A stretch of DNA of 28,234 nt from JAYQPQ01 sp038145405. GTDB lineage: Bacteria; Pseudomonadota; Gammaproteobacteria; Pseudomonadales; GM7GCV1. The position numbers and the translations under genes were made by a program. The notes beneath the pieces are model-generated. The model did no database searches, was not told the DNA's origin, and worked only from the letters and a program-made list of their open reading frames with translations. Below, in pieces: positions 16,251 to 24,132 of the stretch (positions within the stretch are counted from its first letter, which is position 1; each line of letters opens with the position of its first letter). The stretch covers positions 1-28,234 of the forward strand of contig JAYQPQ010000016.1 in the NCBI GenBank assembly GCA_038145405.1. The letters are read 5' to 3'.

Positions 16251-17651
16251 TCAGCCGCGTTTTTCGAGACGCGCCAGTGCGGCTTTGGCGGCCTGTTGTA
16301 CCTGTTGCGGCGCGGTGCCGCCCAGGTGATTGCGCGCGGCCACCGAGCCCTCCAGGCTGATCACGGCAAAGATGTCCTCTTCGATGACCTCGGCCTGGGC
16401 CTGCAACTCAGCCAGGCTGAAATCCTGCAGCGGCTTTTTGGCTGCGACCGCGGCGCCCACGATCCGGCCCACCACCTCGTGGGCGGAGCGGAAGGGCAGA
16501 CCTTTACGAACCAGATAGTCGGCCAGGTCGGTTGCCGTGGAGTAGCCGTTCAACGCCGCTTCGCGCATAGCGGCGTGATTGGCACGCATCTCTGGCACCA
16601 TATCGGCGAAGGCGCGCAGGCAGTCCAGTAGGGTGTCCACTGTATCGAACAGCGGTTCCTTGTCTTCCTGGTTGTCCTTGTTATAGGCCAACGGCTGCGA
16701 CTTCATCAGGGTCAGCAGGCCCATCAGGTGACCGTAGACGCGGCCGGTCTTGCCGCGCACCAGTTCGGGCACGTCGGGATTTTTCTTCTGCGGCATGATG
16801 CTAGAGCCCGTGCAGAACCGATCCGGCAGGTCGATGAAGCCGAACTGGGTCGAGGTCCACAGGATCAGTTCCTCGCTGATGCGCGACAGGTGCATCAGGC
16901 ACAAGCTGGCGGCGCTGCAGAATTCGATGGCGAAGTCGCGGTCGCTCACTGAATCCAGCGAGTTGCGGGTCGGTCCGGCAAAGCCCAGCTCGGCCGCCGT
17001 CTGTTCGCGGTCGATGGGGTAGGTGGTGCCGGCCAGTGCTGCCGAGCCCAGCGGGCAGAGGTTCATGCGCGCGCGGCAATCCTGCAGCCGGTCGTAGTCG
17101 CGCTCGAGCATTTCGTTCCAGGCCAGCAGGTGATGCCCCAAGGTTACCGGCTGAGCAGTTTGCAGGTGCGTGAAGCCAGGCATGATGGTGTCGAATTCGC
17201 GCGCAGCGAGGCCGATCACGCCCTTTTGCAGGCGCGTCAGTTCGGCGCAGGCCAGATCGATGTGATCGCGCAGCCACAGCCGGATATCCGTGGCCACCTG
17301 ATCGTTGCGCGAACGGCCGGTGTGCAGTTTCTTGCCGGGCGCACCAATGGCGTCGGTGAGGACGCTTTCGATGTTCATGTGTACGTCTTCGAGCTCGACC
17401 GACCAGGCAAACTGGCCGGCTTCTATGCGTTGCAAGATAGTCTGAAGGCCGGATTCGATGGCGCGAAATTCGTCCTCGCTCAGCACGCCCTGATGGCACA
17501 GCATGCGGGCGTGCGCCAGCGAGCCACGTATGTCCTGTGTGGCCATGCGCTGATCGAAGGACACGCTGGCATTGAAGCGCTGGACAAAGGCATCCGTCGC
17601 TTCGCTAAACCGGCCACCCCAGAGTTTGTTGGTTTTTGGCGCGTCTGGCAT
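16251..17651 (-). CDS. argH: Argininosuccinate lyase
   Basis: Last enzyme of arginine synthesis, splitting argininosuccinate to arginine and fumarate. The product has 466 residues, normal for the fumarase/ASL superfamily. Signatures are LWGGRFSEATDAFVQRFNAS, EDVHMNIE, LHTGRSRNDQVATD, H162 in FTHLQTAQPVTLGH, and the mobile loop GSSIMPQKKNPD with the catalytic serine near residue 283. It is divergent from the algZ-algR pair, the same arrangement as in Pseudomonas, and is followed by the lptM-lysA operon on the same strand. Confidence 0.97.
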   Translation of the reverse strand: MPDAPKTNKLWGGRFSEATDAFVQRFNASVSFDQRMATQDIRGSLAHARMLCHQGVLSEDEFRAIESGLQTILQRIEAGQFAWSVELEDVHMNIESVLTDAIGAPGKKLHTGRSRNDQVATDIRLWLRDHIDLACAELTRLQKGVIGLAAREFDTIMPGFTHLQTAQPVTLGHHLLAWNEMLERDYDRLQDCRARMNLCPLGSAALAGTTYPIDREQTAAELGFAGPTRNSLDSVSDRDFAIEFCSAASLCLMHLSRISEELILWTSTQFGFIDLPDRFCTGSSIMPQKKNPDVPELVRGKTGRVYGHLMGLLTLMKSQPLAYNKDNQEDKEPLFDTVDTLLDCLRAFADMVPEMRANHAAMREAALNGYSTATDLADYLVRKGLPFRSAHEVVGRIVGAAVAAKKPLQDFSLAELQAQAEVIEEDIFAVISLEGSVAARNHLGGTAPQQVQQAAKAALARLEKRG

Positions 17652-17692
17652 GTTGCAGTTCTCTATGCTCGAATATCGAATAAAGGCGAGCG

Positions 17693-17703
17693 CCTATTAT
17701 AGG
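17693..17703. promoter_or_regulatory. Palindromic -10-like element between argH and algZ
   Basis: The 11-base element CCTATTATAGG reads as TATTAT on the plus strand and TATAAT (17696-17701) on the minus strand, so one site could serve as the -10 for argH. A -10 for algZ here would place the plus-strand start site inside the annotated algZ ATG region, so it fits argH better unless algZ begins at the later TTG (17739). No strong -35 on either side. Confidence 0.35.
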
Positions 17704-17705
17704 TT

Positions 17706-18698
17706 ATGCTTCGACCGTCTTATCAGGGGAAGTTGCACTTGGCGGCAGAAAAATCGGCACCCGCATGGATTCCGAAAATTTGCACCGGACTGGGATTGCT
17801 GCGCACCGTCCTGCTGAGCCTGGTGATCAGCTGTCTGCTGGGTGTGCTGCGCTACGGCCTCGCCGGGCTCAGCGCCGTCAATTTTGGCCCGCTGGCGCTG
17901 CTGGTGCTCTGGCTCATCCTGCTGTGTGCCTTTTGGCTATGTCTGCTGCATCCCTACCAAACCAAATGGCGCCAGCCTCTGGTTGCCGGCCTGGCCCTGG
18001 GCGGCATCTTGTTGGTGGTGGCACTGGCCTCCGGGTTGTTTAATCTCTGGCTGTCCTGGGTCCAACCCGCCGCCGCGCCATCCATGGCTTCGCCACTGGA
18101 AAATGTCTTTATTGCGCTGCTGTTTGCTGCCGTGATTCTGCGTTTTTTTGCCGTGCAGGCGCAGCTGCAGCTGAGCGATCAGCAGCTCAATCGTGCCCGA
18201 TTTGATGCGCTGCAGCCCGCGCAGGCCGAAGATGCTTTGCTGGATTTGTCCGATATGTTGCGCTCCAGCGTTGGGCGCGAACGCAGCGATTGGACGCTGG
18301 CCGACGAAATCGACATTTGTCTGAAGTACCTCGGCATCGAGAAATTGCGCATGGGCGAGCGCTTGAACTGGCACATCGAGCTCGCCGATGCCGCCAGGCC
18401 CATCCGCTTTCCCCAGCTGGCGCTGCAACCTCTGGTGGAAAATTCCGTGTTGCACGGTTTGCAGCATTTGCCGGAGGGCGGTGACCTGCATCTCGAGCTC
18501 GCGCTGCAGGACGACCGCCTGAGCATTACGCTGAGCAACAGCCTGGCTCCCACCAGCGCCAGCAGCCCCGGGCTGGGCGAAGCGCTGGCGAATATTCGCG
18601 CTCGTCTGGTCAGCTACACGCCAAAACTCCACGCCTTTGAGTACGGGCAAGAGGGCAGCCATTACCTGGTGCGCATTGTGCTGGAGGTGCCGCGGTGA
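17706..18698 (+). CDS. algZ: AlgZ/FimS-like sensor kinase lacking the phosphoacceptor segment
   Basis: Membrane sensor of the LytS/AlgZ type (His_kinase PF06580 plus HATPase_c). Four hydrophobic segments lie at about residues 30-50, 60-80, 92-115 and 130-150. The cytoplasmic part keeps the N box LQPLVENSVLHGL (240-252) and a G-box-like PGLGEALANIRARL. What is missing is the block around the phosphorylated histidine, normally RIRPHFLFNSxN: the sequence passes from RFDALQ (to 170) directly to PAQAEDALLDLSDMLR. That is an in-frame loss of about 22 residues, giving 330 residues against about 358 in P. aeruginosa. The protein cannot autophosphorylate in the usual way if this is real. ATG 17706 has no clear ribosome-binding site; TTG 17739, with AGGGG upstream, is an alternative start. 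It overlaps algR by 4 nt. Confidence 0.85.
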   Translation: MLRPSYQGKLHLAAEKSAPAWIPKICTGLGLLRTVLLSLVISCLLGVLRYGLAGLSAVNFGPLALLVLWLILLCAFWLCLLHPYQTKWRQPLVAGLALGGILLVVALASGLFNLWLSWVQPAAAPSMASPLENVFIALLFAAVILRFFAVQAQLQLSDQQLNRARFDALQPAQAEDALLDLSDMLRSSVGRERSDWTLADEIDICLKYLGIEKLRMGERLNWHIELADAARPIRFPQLALQPLVENSVLHGLQHLPEGGDLHLELALQDDRLSITLSNSLAPTSASSPGLGEALANIRARLVSYTPKLHAFEYGQEGSHYLVRIVLEVPR

Positions 18699-19429
18699 CT
18701 GAGGTCTGCGTCATGATCGTCGACGACGAGCCGCTGGCGCGACAGCGGCTGGAGCAGCTGGTCAATGGGCTACCCGGCTATCGCGTGCAAAGCAGTTGCG
18801 CCTACGCGCGTGCCGCCATGGACAGTCTGCAGCGCGAAGTTCCCGAGGTGGTGCTGCTGGATATTTCCATGCCGGGCATGAGTGGCCTGGAGCTGGCCCG
18901 CTACCTGGCTAATTTTGATCCGGCGCCAGCGCTGATTTATTGCACCGCGCACGACGAACACGCGCTAGCTGCGTTCTACACCGGCGCCACCGCCTATCTG
19001 CTGAAACCGGTGCGCGAGGGCAAGTTGCTGGAAAGTCTGGAGGCGGCGCGCCGCGTCAACCGCCTGCAGCTGCAGCAGCTCGGCCAGGACGATGCGAAGG
19101 CCGATCATTTTTGTGTGGAGTCGCATCGCGGGGTGGAACTGATCGCGGTCGACAGCGTCAACCATCTGGTGGCCGACCAGAAGTACGTTACGCTTTACCA
19201 TCGCGGCGGCGAAATGCTGATGGAAACCAGCTTGCGCGCCATCGAAGAACAGCATCCCCGACAATTTATCCGCGTGCATCGCAACACACTGGCCAATGTC
19301 GACTATATTGCCGGCATCAAACGCTTGGCTTCCGGCGAGGCTTTTCTGCGGCTGAAGGGTGTTGCCCAGGAGCCGCGCATCAGTCGAAGGCATCTCAAGG
19401 AAATCAGGCAATACCTGACTGGCAGCTGA
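18695..19429 (+). CDS. algR: LytTR response regulator AlgR
   Basis: Two-component response regulator of 244 residues. The receiver domain has MIVDDEPLARQRLEQLV, phospho-acceptor D56 in VVLLDISMPGMSGLELA, and the conserved K104 in YLLKPV. The C-terminal LytTR DNA-binding domain shows VDSVNHLVADQKYVTLYHRG, then RQFIRVHRNTLANVDYI. In Pseudomonas AlgR controls alginate, type IV pili and virulence. It starts with GTG overlapping the algZ stop, so the pair is co-translated. The receiver looks fully functional although the neighbouring kinase lacks its histidine, so phosphate may come from elsewhere or the regulator may act unphosphorylated. Confidence 0.94.
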   Translation: MTEVCVMIVDDEPLARQRLEQLVNGLPGYRVQSSCAYARAAMDSLQREVPEVVLLDISMPGMSGLELARYLANFDPAPALIYCTAHDEHALAAFYTGATAYLLKPVREGKLLESLEAARRVNRLQLQQLGQDDAKADHFCVESHRGVELIAVDSVNHLVADQKYVTLYHRGGEMLMETSLRAIEEQHPRQFIRVHRNTLANVDYIAGIKRLASGEAFLRLKGVAQEPRISRRHLKEIRQYLTGS

Positions 19430-19451
19430 TACCCAACGCAACAGGACCCCC

Positions 19452-20378
19452 ATGCAGACCATACGCATCGCCACCCGCAAGAGCCCGCTAGCCCTCTGGC
19501 AGGCTGAATTTGTCGCCGATCAGATTCGGCAACTCGATGCGGGCATTGAGGTCGAGATTCATGGCATGGTGACGCAGGGCGACCGTATTTTAGGTCAGCC
19601 GCTTTCTCAGGTGGGCGGCAAGGGACTGTTCGTCAAGGAACTGGAGCAGGCCATGTACGAAAATCGTGCCGATCTGGCGGTTCATTCCATGAAAGACGTG
19701 CCCATGGATCTGCCGGAGGGCATGCAGCTAGCGGTCATCTTCCCGCGCGAAGATCCGCTCGATGCCTTTGTGTCGAATCGCTTCAGTCGCTTCGATGAGT
19801 TGCCGCAGGGCGCTCGCGTCGGTACCAGCAGTCTGCGTCGACGCTCGCAGCTATTAGCAACCCGGCCCGACCTCGATATTCGCGACCTGCGCGGCAACGT
19901 CAACACGCGTCTCGCCAGGCTCGACAGCGGCGAGTACGACGCCATTGTGCTGGCTAAGGCCGGCCTGATTCGCCTGGGTATGGCCAAACGTATTCGCGCT
20001 GGCATTCGTCCTGAAATCTGCCTGCCCGCGGTGGGGCAGGGTGCCGTAGGGATCGAAATTCGCAGCGATGATCGCGCGCTCGCTGCCTTGCTGGCTCCCC
20101 TGAATGACCCCAATACGGCTGACTGTGTGCTGGCCGAGCGCGCCATGAGCCGCGACCTGCAGGGAAACTGCCAGGTTCCGGTTGCCGGCTTTGCCCTTCT
20201 GGGCAGCGACGGTCAGCTCAACCTGCAGGGCGTGGTCGCCAATCTGGATGGCAGTCGCGTCCTGCGTGCGGCCATGCAGGGTAGCCGCAGCCAGCCCGAG
20301 GAACTGGGTCGGCGTCTGGCGGCCACAATGCGCGACCAGGGCGCCGGGGATATTCTCGACGCTCTGCTCAAATCCTGA
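19452..20378 (+). CDS. hemC: Porphobilinogen deaminase (hydroxymethylbilane synthase)
   Basis: Condenses four porphobilinogen units to hydroxymethylbilane in haem synthesis. The product has 308 residues and starts IRIATRKSPLALWQAEFVAD. It has GLFVKELEQAM, catalytic D82 in HSMKDVPM, RVGTSSLRRRSQL, RGNVNTRLARLDSGEYDA and the dipyrromethane-cofactor C240 in LQGNCQVPVAG. An AGGA ribosome-binding core precedes the ATG, 22 nt after algR. The order algZ-algR-hemC-hemD is that of Pseudomonas, so haem genes may partly share the algZR transcript. Confidence 0.97.
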   Translation: MQTIRIATRKSPLALWQAEFVADQIRQLDAGIEVEIHGMVTQGDRILGQPLSQVGGKGLFVKELEQAMYENRADLAVHSMKDVPMDLPEGMQLAVIFPREDPLDAFVSNRFSRFDELPQGARVGTSSLRRRSQLLATRPDLDIRDLRGNVNTRLARLDSGEYDAIVLAKAGLIRLGMAKRIRAGIRPEICLPAVGQGAVGIEIRSDDRALAALLAPLNDPNTADCVLAERAMSRDLQGNCQVPVAGFALLGSDGQLNLQGVVANLDGSRVLRAAMQGSRSQPEELGRRLAATMRDQGAGDILDALLKS

Positions 20379-20386
20379 CCGGCCGC

Positions 20387-21136
20387 GTGCGCATTCTGCT
20401 GACGCGCCCCCTGCCAGAACTGGAGCCCCTGGGTTCCAGGCTGGCGGCCTTGGGCTTCGAGCCGATCAAAGTGCCGCTGATTGAAATTCAGCCCTTGGAT
20501 GAAGAAGCGCGCCGCGCGCAGTTGCACCAGTTGATCGCCGGTGCGCCGCCGGATCTGGTGATTTGCGTGAGCCGCAACGCCGTGCTCTGGGGCGTACCTC
20601 TGCTGCTGGCGTCTTATCCCCAGCTGGCCGCAGATGCGCTCTGGTTTGGCTTGGGCGAGGGCACGGCGGCCCAATTGCGCAGCTTTCATATTCAAGCCCG
20701 GGTGTCCGAGCGTGGCAGCGATTCGGAAGCCCTACTCGACCTGCCCGAGTTGCAACAGCTGACGGACAAGCGGGTGCTTTATCTCGTAGGCGAAGGCGGA
20801 CGCCAGCATATTGAAGCGGGGTTGCTGGAGCGCGGTGGCCGGGTGGCGCGCTGGGAGGTCTATCGCCGGCGGCCGGATCAGTCCGCTGCCGCTGCGCTGG
20901 CCAAGCTTAACGCTTCGCCCGATCTGCTCACCGCGATGAGTGGCGATACGCTGGCTGCCTTGCATCGCGCCTTGCCCGCAGCCGATCAATCTGCCTGGCT
21001 GCAAGGTCGCCTGCTGGTTCCGAGTGAACGGGTGGCGGCACTGGCCAGGGATTTGGGCTTTCGCCAGGTTGTGGTGGTGCCGGTACGGGGCGGTGACTGG
21101 CCCGCCGATTATCTGGCGGAACAAGCTGCCCTATAA
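20387..21136 (+). CDS. hemD: Uroporphyrinogen-III synthase
   Basis: Cyclises hydroxymethylbilane to uroporphyrinogen III. The product has 249 residues, starting at GTG 20387, 8 nt after hemC, with VRILLTRPLPELEPLGSRLA. The family is poorly conserved, but the fold markers are visible: KVPLIEIQPL, ICVSRNAVLWG, LGEGTAAQL, the hinge KRVLYLVGEGGRQHIEAGL, RWEVYRRR, MSGDTLAALHRAL and LLVPSERVAALARDLGFRQ. Position directly after hemC supports the call. The last codons overlap a TATAAT that could drive hemX. Confidence 0.92.
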   Translation: MRILLTRPLPELEPLGSRLAALGFEPIKVPLIEIQPLDEEARRAQLHQLIAGAPPDLVICVSRNAVLWGVPLLLASYPQLAADALWFGLGEGTAAQLRSFHIQARVSERGSDSEALLDLPELQQLTDKRVLYLVGEGGRQHIEAGLLERGGRVARWEVYRRRPDQSAAAALAKLNASPDLLTAMSGDTLAALHRALPAADQSAWLQGRLLVPSERVAALARDLGFRQVVVVPVRGGDWPADYLAEQAAL

Positions 21137-21137
21137 T
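21132..21137 (+). promoter_or_regulatory. Candidate -10 box for hemX
   Basis: TATAAT overlapping the hemD stop, 33 bases upstream of the hemX ATG. No matching -35 element was found, so hemX may simply be cotranscribed. Confidence 0.25.
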
Positions 21138-21169
21138 GTTCCTTACTGCGGCAACAAGCTAAATTTATT

Positions 21170-22255
21170 ATGAGCGATGCAGACTCTCCGACTGAATCCC
21201 CGTCGACCACAGCGGAAGTGACGCATGCCGCTCGCAGCAGCGGGCGTGCGCGCGGGGGGCGTGGCCTACTCCTCGGCCTGTTCTGGGTGCTGGTACTGGC
21301 CGGGGTCGGCTTCGCTGCCTGGTATTACCTCGTGCCCCAGGTGCAGCGCTACCAGGATGAACTGACTGGTCTGCGTGCCGACTTGCTGTCCGTAGCCAGT
21401 CAGGTGGCAGAAAACGAAGAGCGCCAGGCTGAATTGGGCCAAAACTTGACAAATCAGCAGCAGAGCCTCTCCGCCGTGCAGTCGGCACTGGAAGCTACAC
21501 AAAACGAACTGGCCGCACTGGCAGCCCGATTACGCACCGTGGAAAATGCGCGCACAGGCGACTGGGTAGTGGCAGAAGCCCAGTATCTGGTTCGCCTGGC
21601 CAGCCAGAAGTTGCTGATCGGTCGCGATACGGCCAGTGCCCTGCGGTTACTGGCCGACGCCGACAACCTGCTGTTCGAGTTGGGCTACCCCGAGGCACGC
21701 CAGGCGCGCGAAGCCCTGGCCGGTGACATGGTGCGCTTGCGGCAGGTGGCTGCGGTCGACTATCAGGGTGTTCACTTCCGCCTGTCCGGTCTGATCGGAC
21801 TGGTGAATGACCTGCCGCCACCGGCCATTCCTCAGTTGACCAATGCGGCGCCGGCCGGCGATGCGCCCGCAGCCAGCGGTTGGCGCCATTGGCTGCGTCT
21901 GATCGCTCAGCGCCTGGAACCCTTCTTCATTGTGCGGCGCGGCAGCGAACGCAGGGATCTGATCGCCAGCGAGGAAGTTGAACTGCAGAAACTGCGCGTA
22001 CAGATTCTGCTGAACGAAGCCCAGCTGGGACTCATGGCCACGGAGCAAGAAATCTATCGCGATAGCCTAGAGCGGGCGGCTGCGATTCTGGGCGACTTCT
22101 TCGCGCAATCTGCCGGTTCCGCTGCGCTACAGGAGCAGTTGCGCGAACTGGCCAGCCGCGAGGTGCGTGCCGATATTCCGGAAATCACGGCATCGGAACG
22201 CGCCCTGCAGGATCTGTTGGAAACTCTGCGGGCGTCCGCCAACGCGAGAAACTAG
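21170..22255 (+). CDS. hemX: HemX-family membrane protein
   Basis: A 361-residue member of the HemX family, often labelled uroporphyrinogen-III C-methyltransferase although it lacks the methyltransferase domain. A Ser/Thr/Arg-rich cytoplasmic tail (1-32) is followed by one transmembrane helix, GLLLGLFWVLVLAGVGFAAW. Then comes a long periplasmic coiled coil rich in Gln/Glu/Leu (about 55-125) and a conserved helical domain: VVAEAQYLVRLASQKLLIGR, LLADADNLLFELGYPEARQAR and GWRHWLRLIAQRLEPFFIVR. It lies between hemD and hemY as in E. coli and Pseudomonas. A scaffold role for late haem steps is suggested but unproven. Confidence 0.92.
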   Translation: MSDADSPTESPSTTAEVTHAARSSGRARGGRGLLLGLFWVLVLAGVGFAAWYYLVPQVQRYQDELTGLRADLLSVASQVAENEERQAELGQNLTNQQQSLSAVQSALEATQNELAALAARLRTVENARTGDWVVAEAQYLVRLASQKLLIGRDTASALRLLADADNLLFELGYPEARQAREALAGDMVRLRQVAAVDYQGVHFRLSGLIGLVNDLPPPAIPQLTNAAPAGDAPAASGWRHWLRLIAQRLEPFFIVRRGSERRDLIASEEVELQKLRVQILLNEAQLGLMATEQEIYRDSLERAAAILGDFFAQSAGSAALQEQLRELASREVRADIPEITASERALQDLLETLRASANARN

Positions 22256-22258
22256 ATC

Positions 22259-23317
22259 ATGGTCAAATTGATCTGGATATTGCTGGCCGGCCTGCTGCTG
22301 GGTGTTGGCGCCTGGTTCGGGCTAGGTGCAGAGAGCTACGTGCTGGTGCGGCTTGGTGACTGGGCGGTGCAGCTCAGCATCTGGGCTGCACTTTTGCTGC
22401 TGGGCTGCCTGTGGATACTCTATGTCCTGCTGCGCCTGGCGCTGAGCGGGTTCGGCCTGTTCGACTGGCTGCGCCAAATTCGTCAACGGCGTATCCGCAA
22501 GCAGGTGCGTGCCGGCTTTGTCGCCTATTTTGAAGGCGACTGGAAAAATGTGGCAAAGGGCTTTGTGCGCTCTGCCGAGAAGGCCGAAGACCCCATGCCC
22601 CTGCTGATGCTGGCGGCATTGGCGAGTTCGCGTTCCGGCGATGCAAAACGCGCACTCAGCTTGCTCGAAAACCTCGAAACCGCCCATCCTGAAAACTTTA
22701 GAGCGATAGCGCTGGTGCGTGCCCAGGTGCATGCCAATGCCCAGCAGATGGCTGCAGGCAAGGAAGTGCTGGCTGGCTTCCGCGCCCGCGGCCCGGCATC
22801 TGCCGAAGCTACCCTGATCGAGGCGCAATTGGCTCATCTCGAAGGCGATATGGACGGTCTGCAGCGCTGCCTGCAGTCGTTGCAGTCACACCGTATGAGC
22901 CGCGTGGAGCTTGCACACCTGCAGCGCTATTTTTACCTCTATCAGCTGTCGAGACAGGATATCTCGGCCGAGCAGCTGAAGCCGGTGCTCAAGTCCTTTG
23001 CTGTCAGCAGCCTGTCCGATCCGGGACTGGTGCGTCTGTTGGTGGCTCGGCTGGGCGATATTCCCGGTGACGATGCCGCCGAAATTCTCGCCGGTCTGAT
23101 CGAGAAATCCTGGCATCCACAACTGGTCGCTGCTTTTGGTGAAATTGAGAGCAGTCAACCGCGCAAGCAGCTGAAGCGGGCCGAGCGTTGGCACGAAAAG
23201 CATTTATCAGTTGAGCTGCTGGAAACCCTGCAGAAACTGGCCTGGCGTGCCAACGACGCCGATCGAGCGCACGACTACGCACAGCAGATGCGCGTGCTGC
23301 GTCGAGGGAACCCCTGA
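22259..23317 (+). CDS. hemY: HemY-family TPR membrane protein, short C-terminus
   Basis: Inner-membrane protein with two N-terminal transmembrane helices (about 4-22 and 38-62) and a helical TPR region; this is the proteobacterial HemY, not protoporphyrinogen oxidase. The conserved N-terminal block is RQRRIRKQVRAGFVAYFEGD, then KGFVRSAEKAEDPMPLLMLA. It begins 3 nt after hemX, so the two are coupled. At 352 residues it is about 45-60 shorter than E. coli and Pseudomonas HemY. The last part, LLETLQKLAWRANDADRAHD, ends before the usual final TPR. No continuation is visible in the other frames downstream. Either a short natural form or a 3' end replaced by the non-coding block that follows. Confidence 0.9.
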   Translation: MVKLIWILLAGLLLGVGAWFGLGAESYVLVRLGDWAVQLSIWAALLLLGCLWILYVLLRLALSGFGLFDWLRQIRQRRIRKQVRAGFVAYFEGDWKNVAKGFVRSAEKAEDPMPLLMLAALASSRSGDAKRALSLLENLETAHPENFRAIALVRAQVHANAQQMAAGKEVLAGFRARGPASAEATLIEAQLAHLEGDMDGLQRCLQSLQSHRMSRVELAHLQRYFYLYQLSRQDISAEQLKPVLKSFAVSSLSDPGLVRLLVARLGDIPGDDAAEILAGLIEKSWHPQLVAAFGEIESSQPRKQLKRAERWHEKHLSVELLETLQKLAWRANDADRAHDYAQQMRVLRRGNP

Positions 23318-23630
23318 ATAATTCCCTGATGGCCGAGACGCAGACTTTGTGGTCTGTCCGGCAAGGCGGGCCGCGCCGCGAATGGCGGATACCCTTTGCC
23401 AGCGGCCCAACGCTGCAGGGAGGCCTCAAAAATGCGTCTTCTTCAGGATTGGACGCTTTGGTGCCCTCGCTTTGTTGCGCCGCTCGTCCAATAGCTGTGG
23501 CTTGGGACCTTCGCCTACAGGATGTAGGTGAGGGGCGTGAGCAGGAGCGGAAGCTTCGCGACGCGCCTCGCGATTTTCACCAAAGCGAACCAAGCTCGGC
23601 TCATCAAGCAGTTGTTTCGGGGTTCCATGG
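23318..23630. other. Non-coding block of 313 bases with hairpin, repeat-like
   Basis: No convincing gene on either strand; short open frames here have no recognisable domain. It contains a perfect hairpin, CCTACA-GGA-TGTAGG (23514-23528), followed by a purine-rich stretch, and two loosely similar segments about 120 bases apart (near 23486 and 23606). The composition resembles dispersed non-coding repeats of gammaproteobacteria, but I cannot confirm copies elsewhere. It separates hemY from the cyclic-nucleotide-binding gene and must hold that gene's promoter; I could not pick one out. Confidence 0.5.
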
Positions 23631-24120
23631 ATGACTGAAAAAATACCGCAGGCAGTTACTCCCGAGCCAGCACAGTTCGCCGTTCTGCTCAAGCACATCA
23701 GTCTGCTGGGAGGGCTGGATGCCAGCCAGGTACAAAAACTTTGCAGCTTGTTGCAGCAGGTGGAGTACCTAGACGGCGAACAGATTTTCCGGCGCGGCGA
23801 TCAGCCGTCACACATCTATATCGTGCAGTCGGGCAGAGTGCGCATCGATTTTGGCCGCCCCGACCATCCGCTGTCCGACATTCATTTCGATGCAGGAGAA
23901 TGCTTTGGCGAGACCTCAGTGATTGGCATTCAACCCTTCGGCCGATGCCATTGCCGAGGGTGAAGTGCGGCTATGGGTGCTGTCGCGCGAGGCGCTCCTG
24001 AATCTCTTCGAAACGGACGTGCCGCTCTTCAGTCTGCTGGTGTTGAATATCTCACGGGAGGCCACGCGCCGTTTGCACGCCACCGATCAGTGGTTTACCC
24101 GTTATCTCGAAGCACGGTGA
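23631..24120 (+). pseudogene. Cyclic-nucleotide-binding domain protein, frameshifted
   Basis: Small protein made of one CRP-like cyclic-nucleotide-binding domain with no DNA-binding helix-turn-helix. The first frame (23631-23963) gives LLGGLDASQVQKLCSLLQQV, IFRRGDQPSHIYIVQSGRVR and GECFGETSVIGIQP, then runs into a stop. The second frame carries on exactly from there with SADAIAEGEVRLWVLSREAL and VLNISREATRRLHATDQW, ending at 24120. One extra base near 23934-23941 (CCCTTCGG in place of CCCTCGG) explains it; removing it restores one protein of about 162 residues. The reading is either a real disabling mutation or a sequencing error. It is convergent with rho, 12 bases apart. Confidence 0.85.
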
Positions 24121-24132
24121 AACAGACCGGTT

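Noticed and set aside
23426..23698. Minus-strand 90-codon frame in the hemY-downstream block
   Set aside because: Low-complexity composition, overlaps the start of the cyclic-nucleotide-binding gene, no domain; treated as non-coding.
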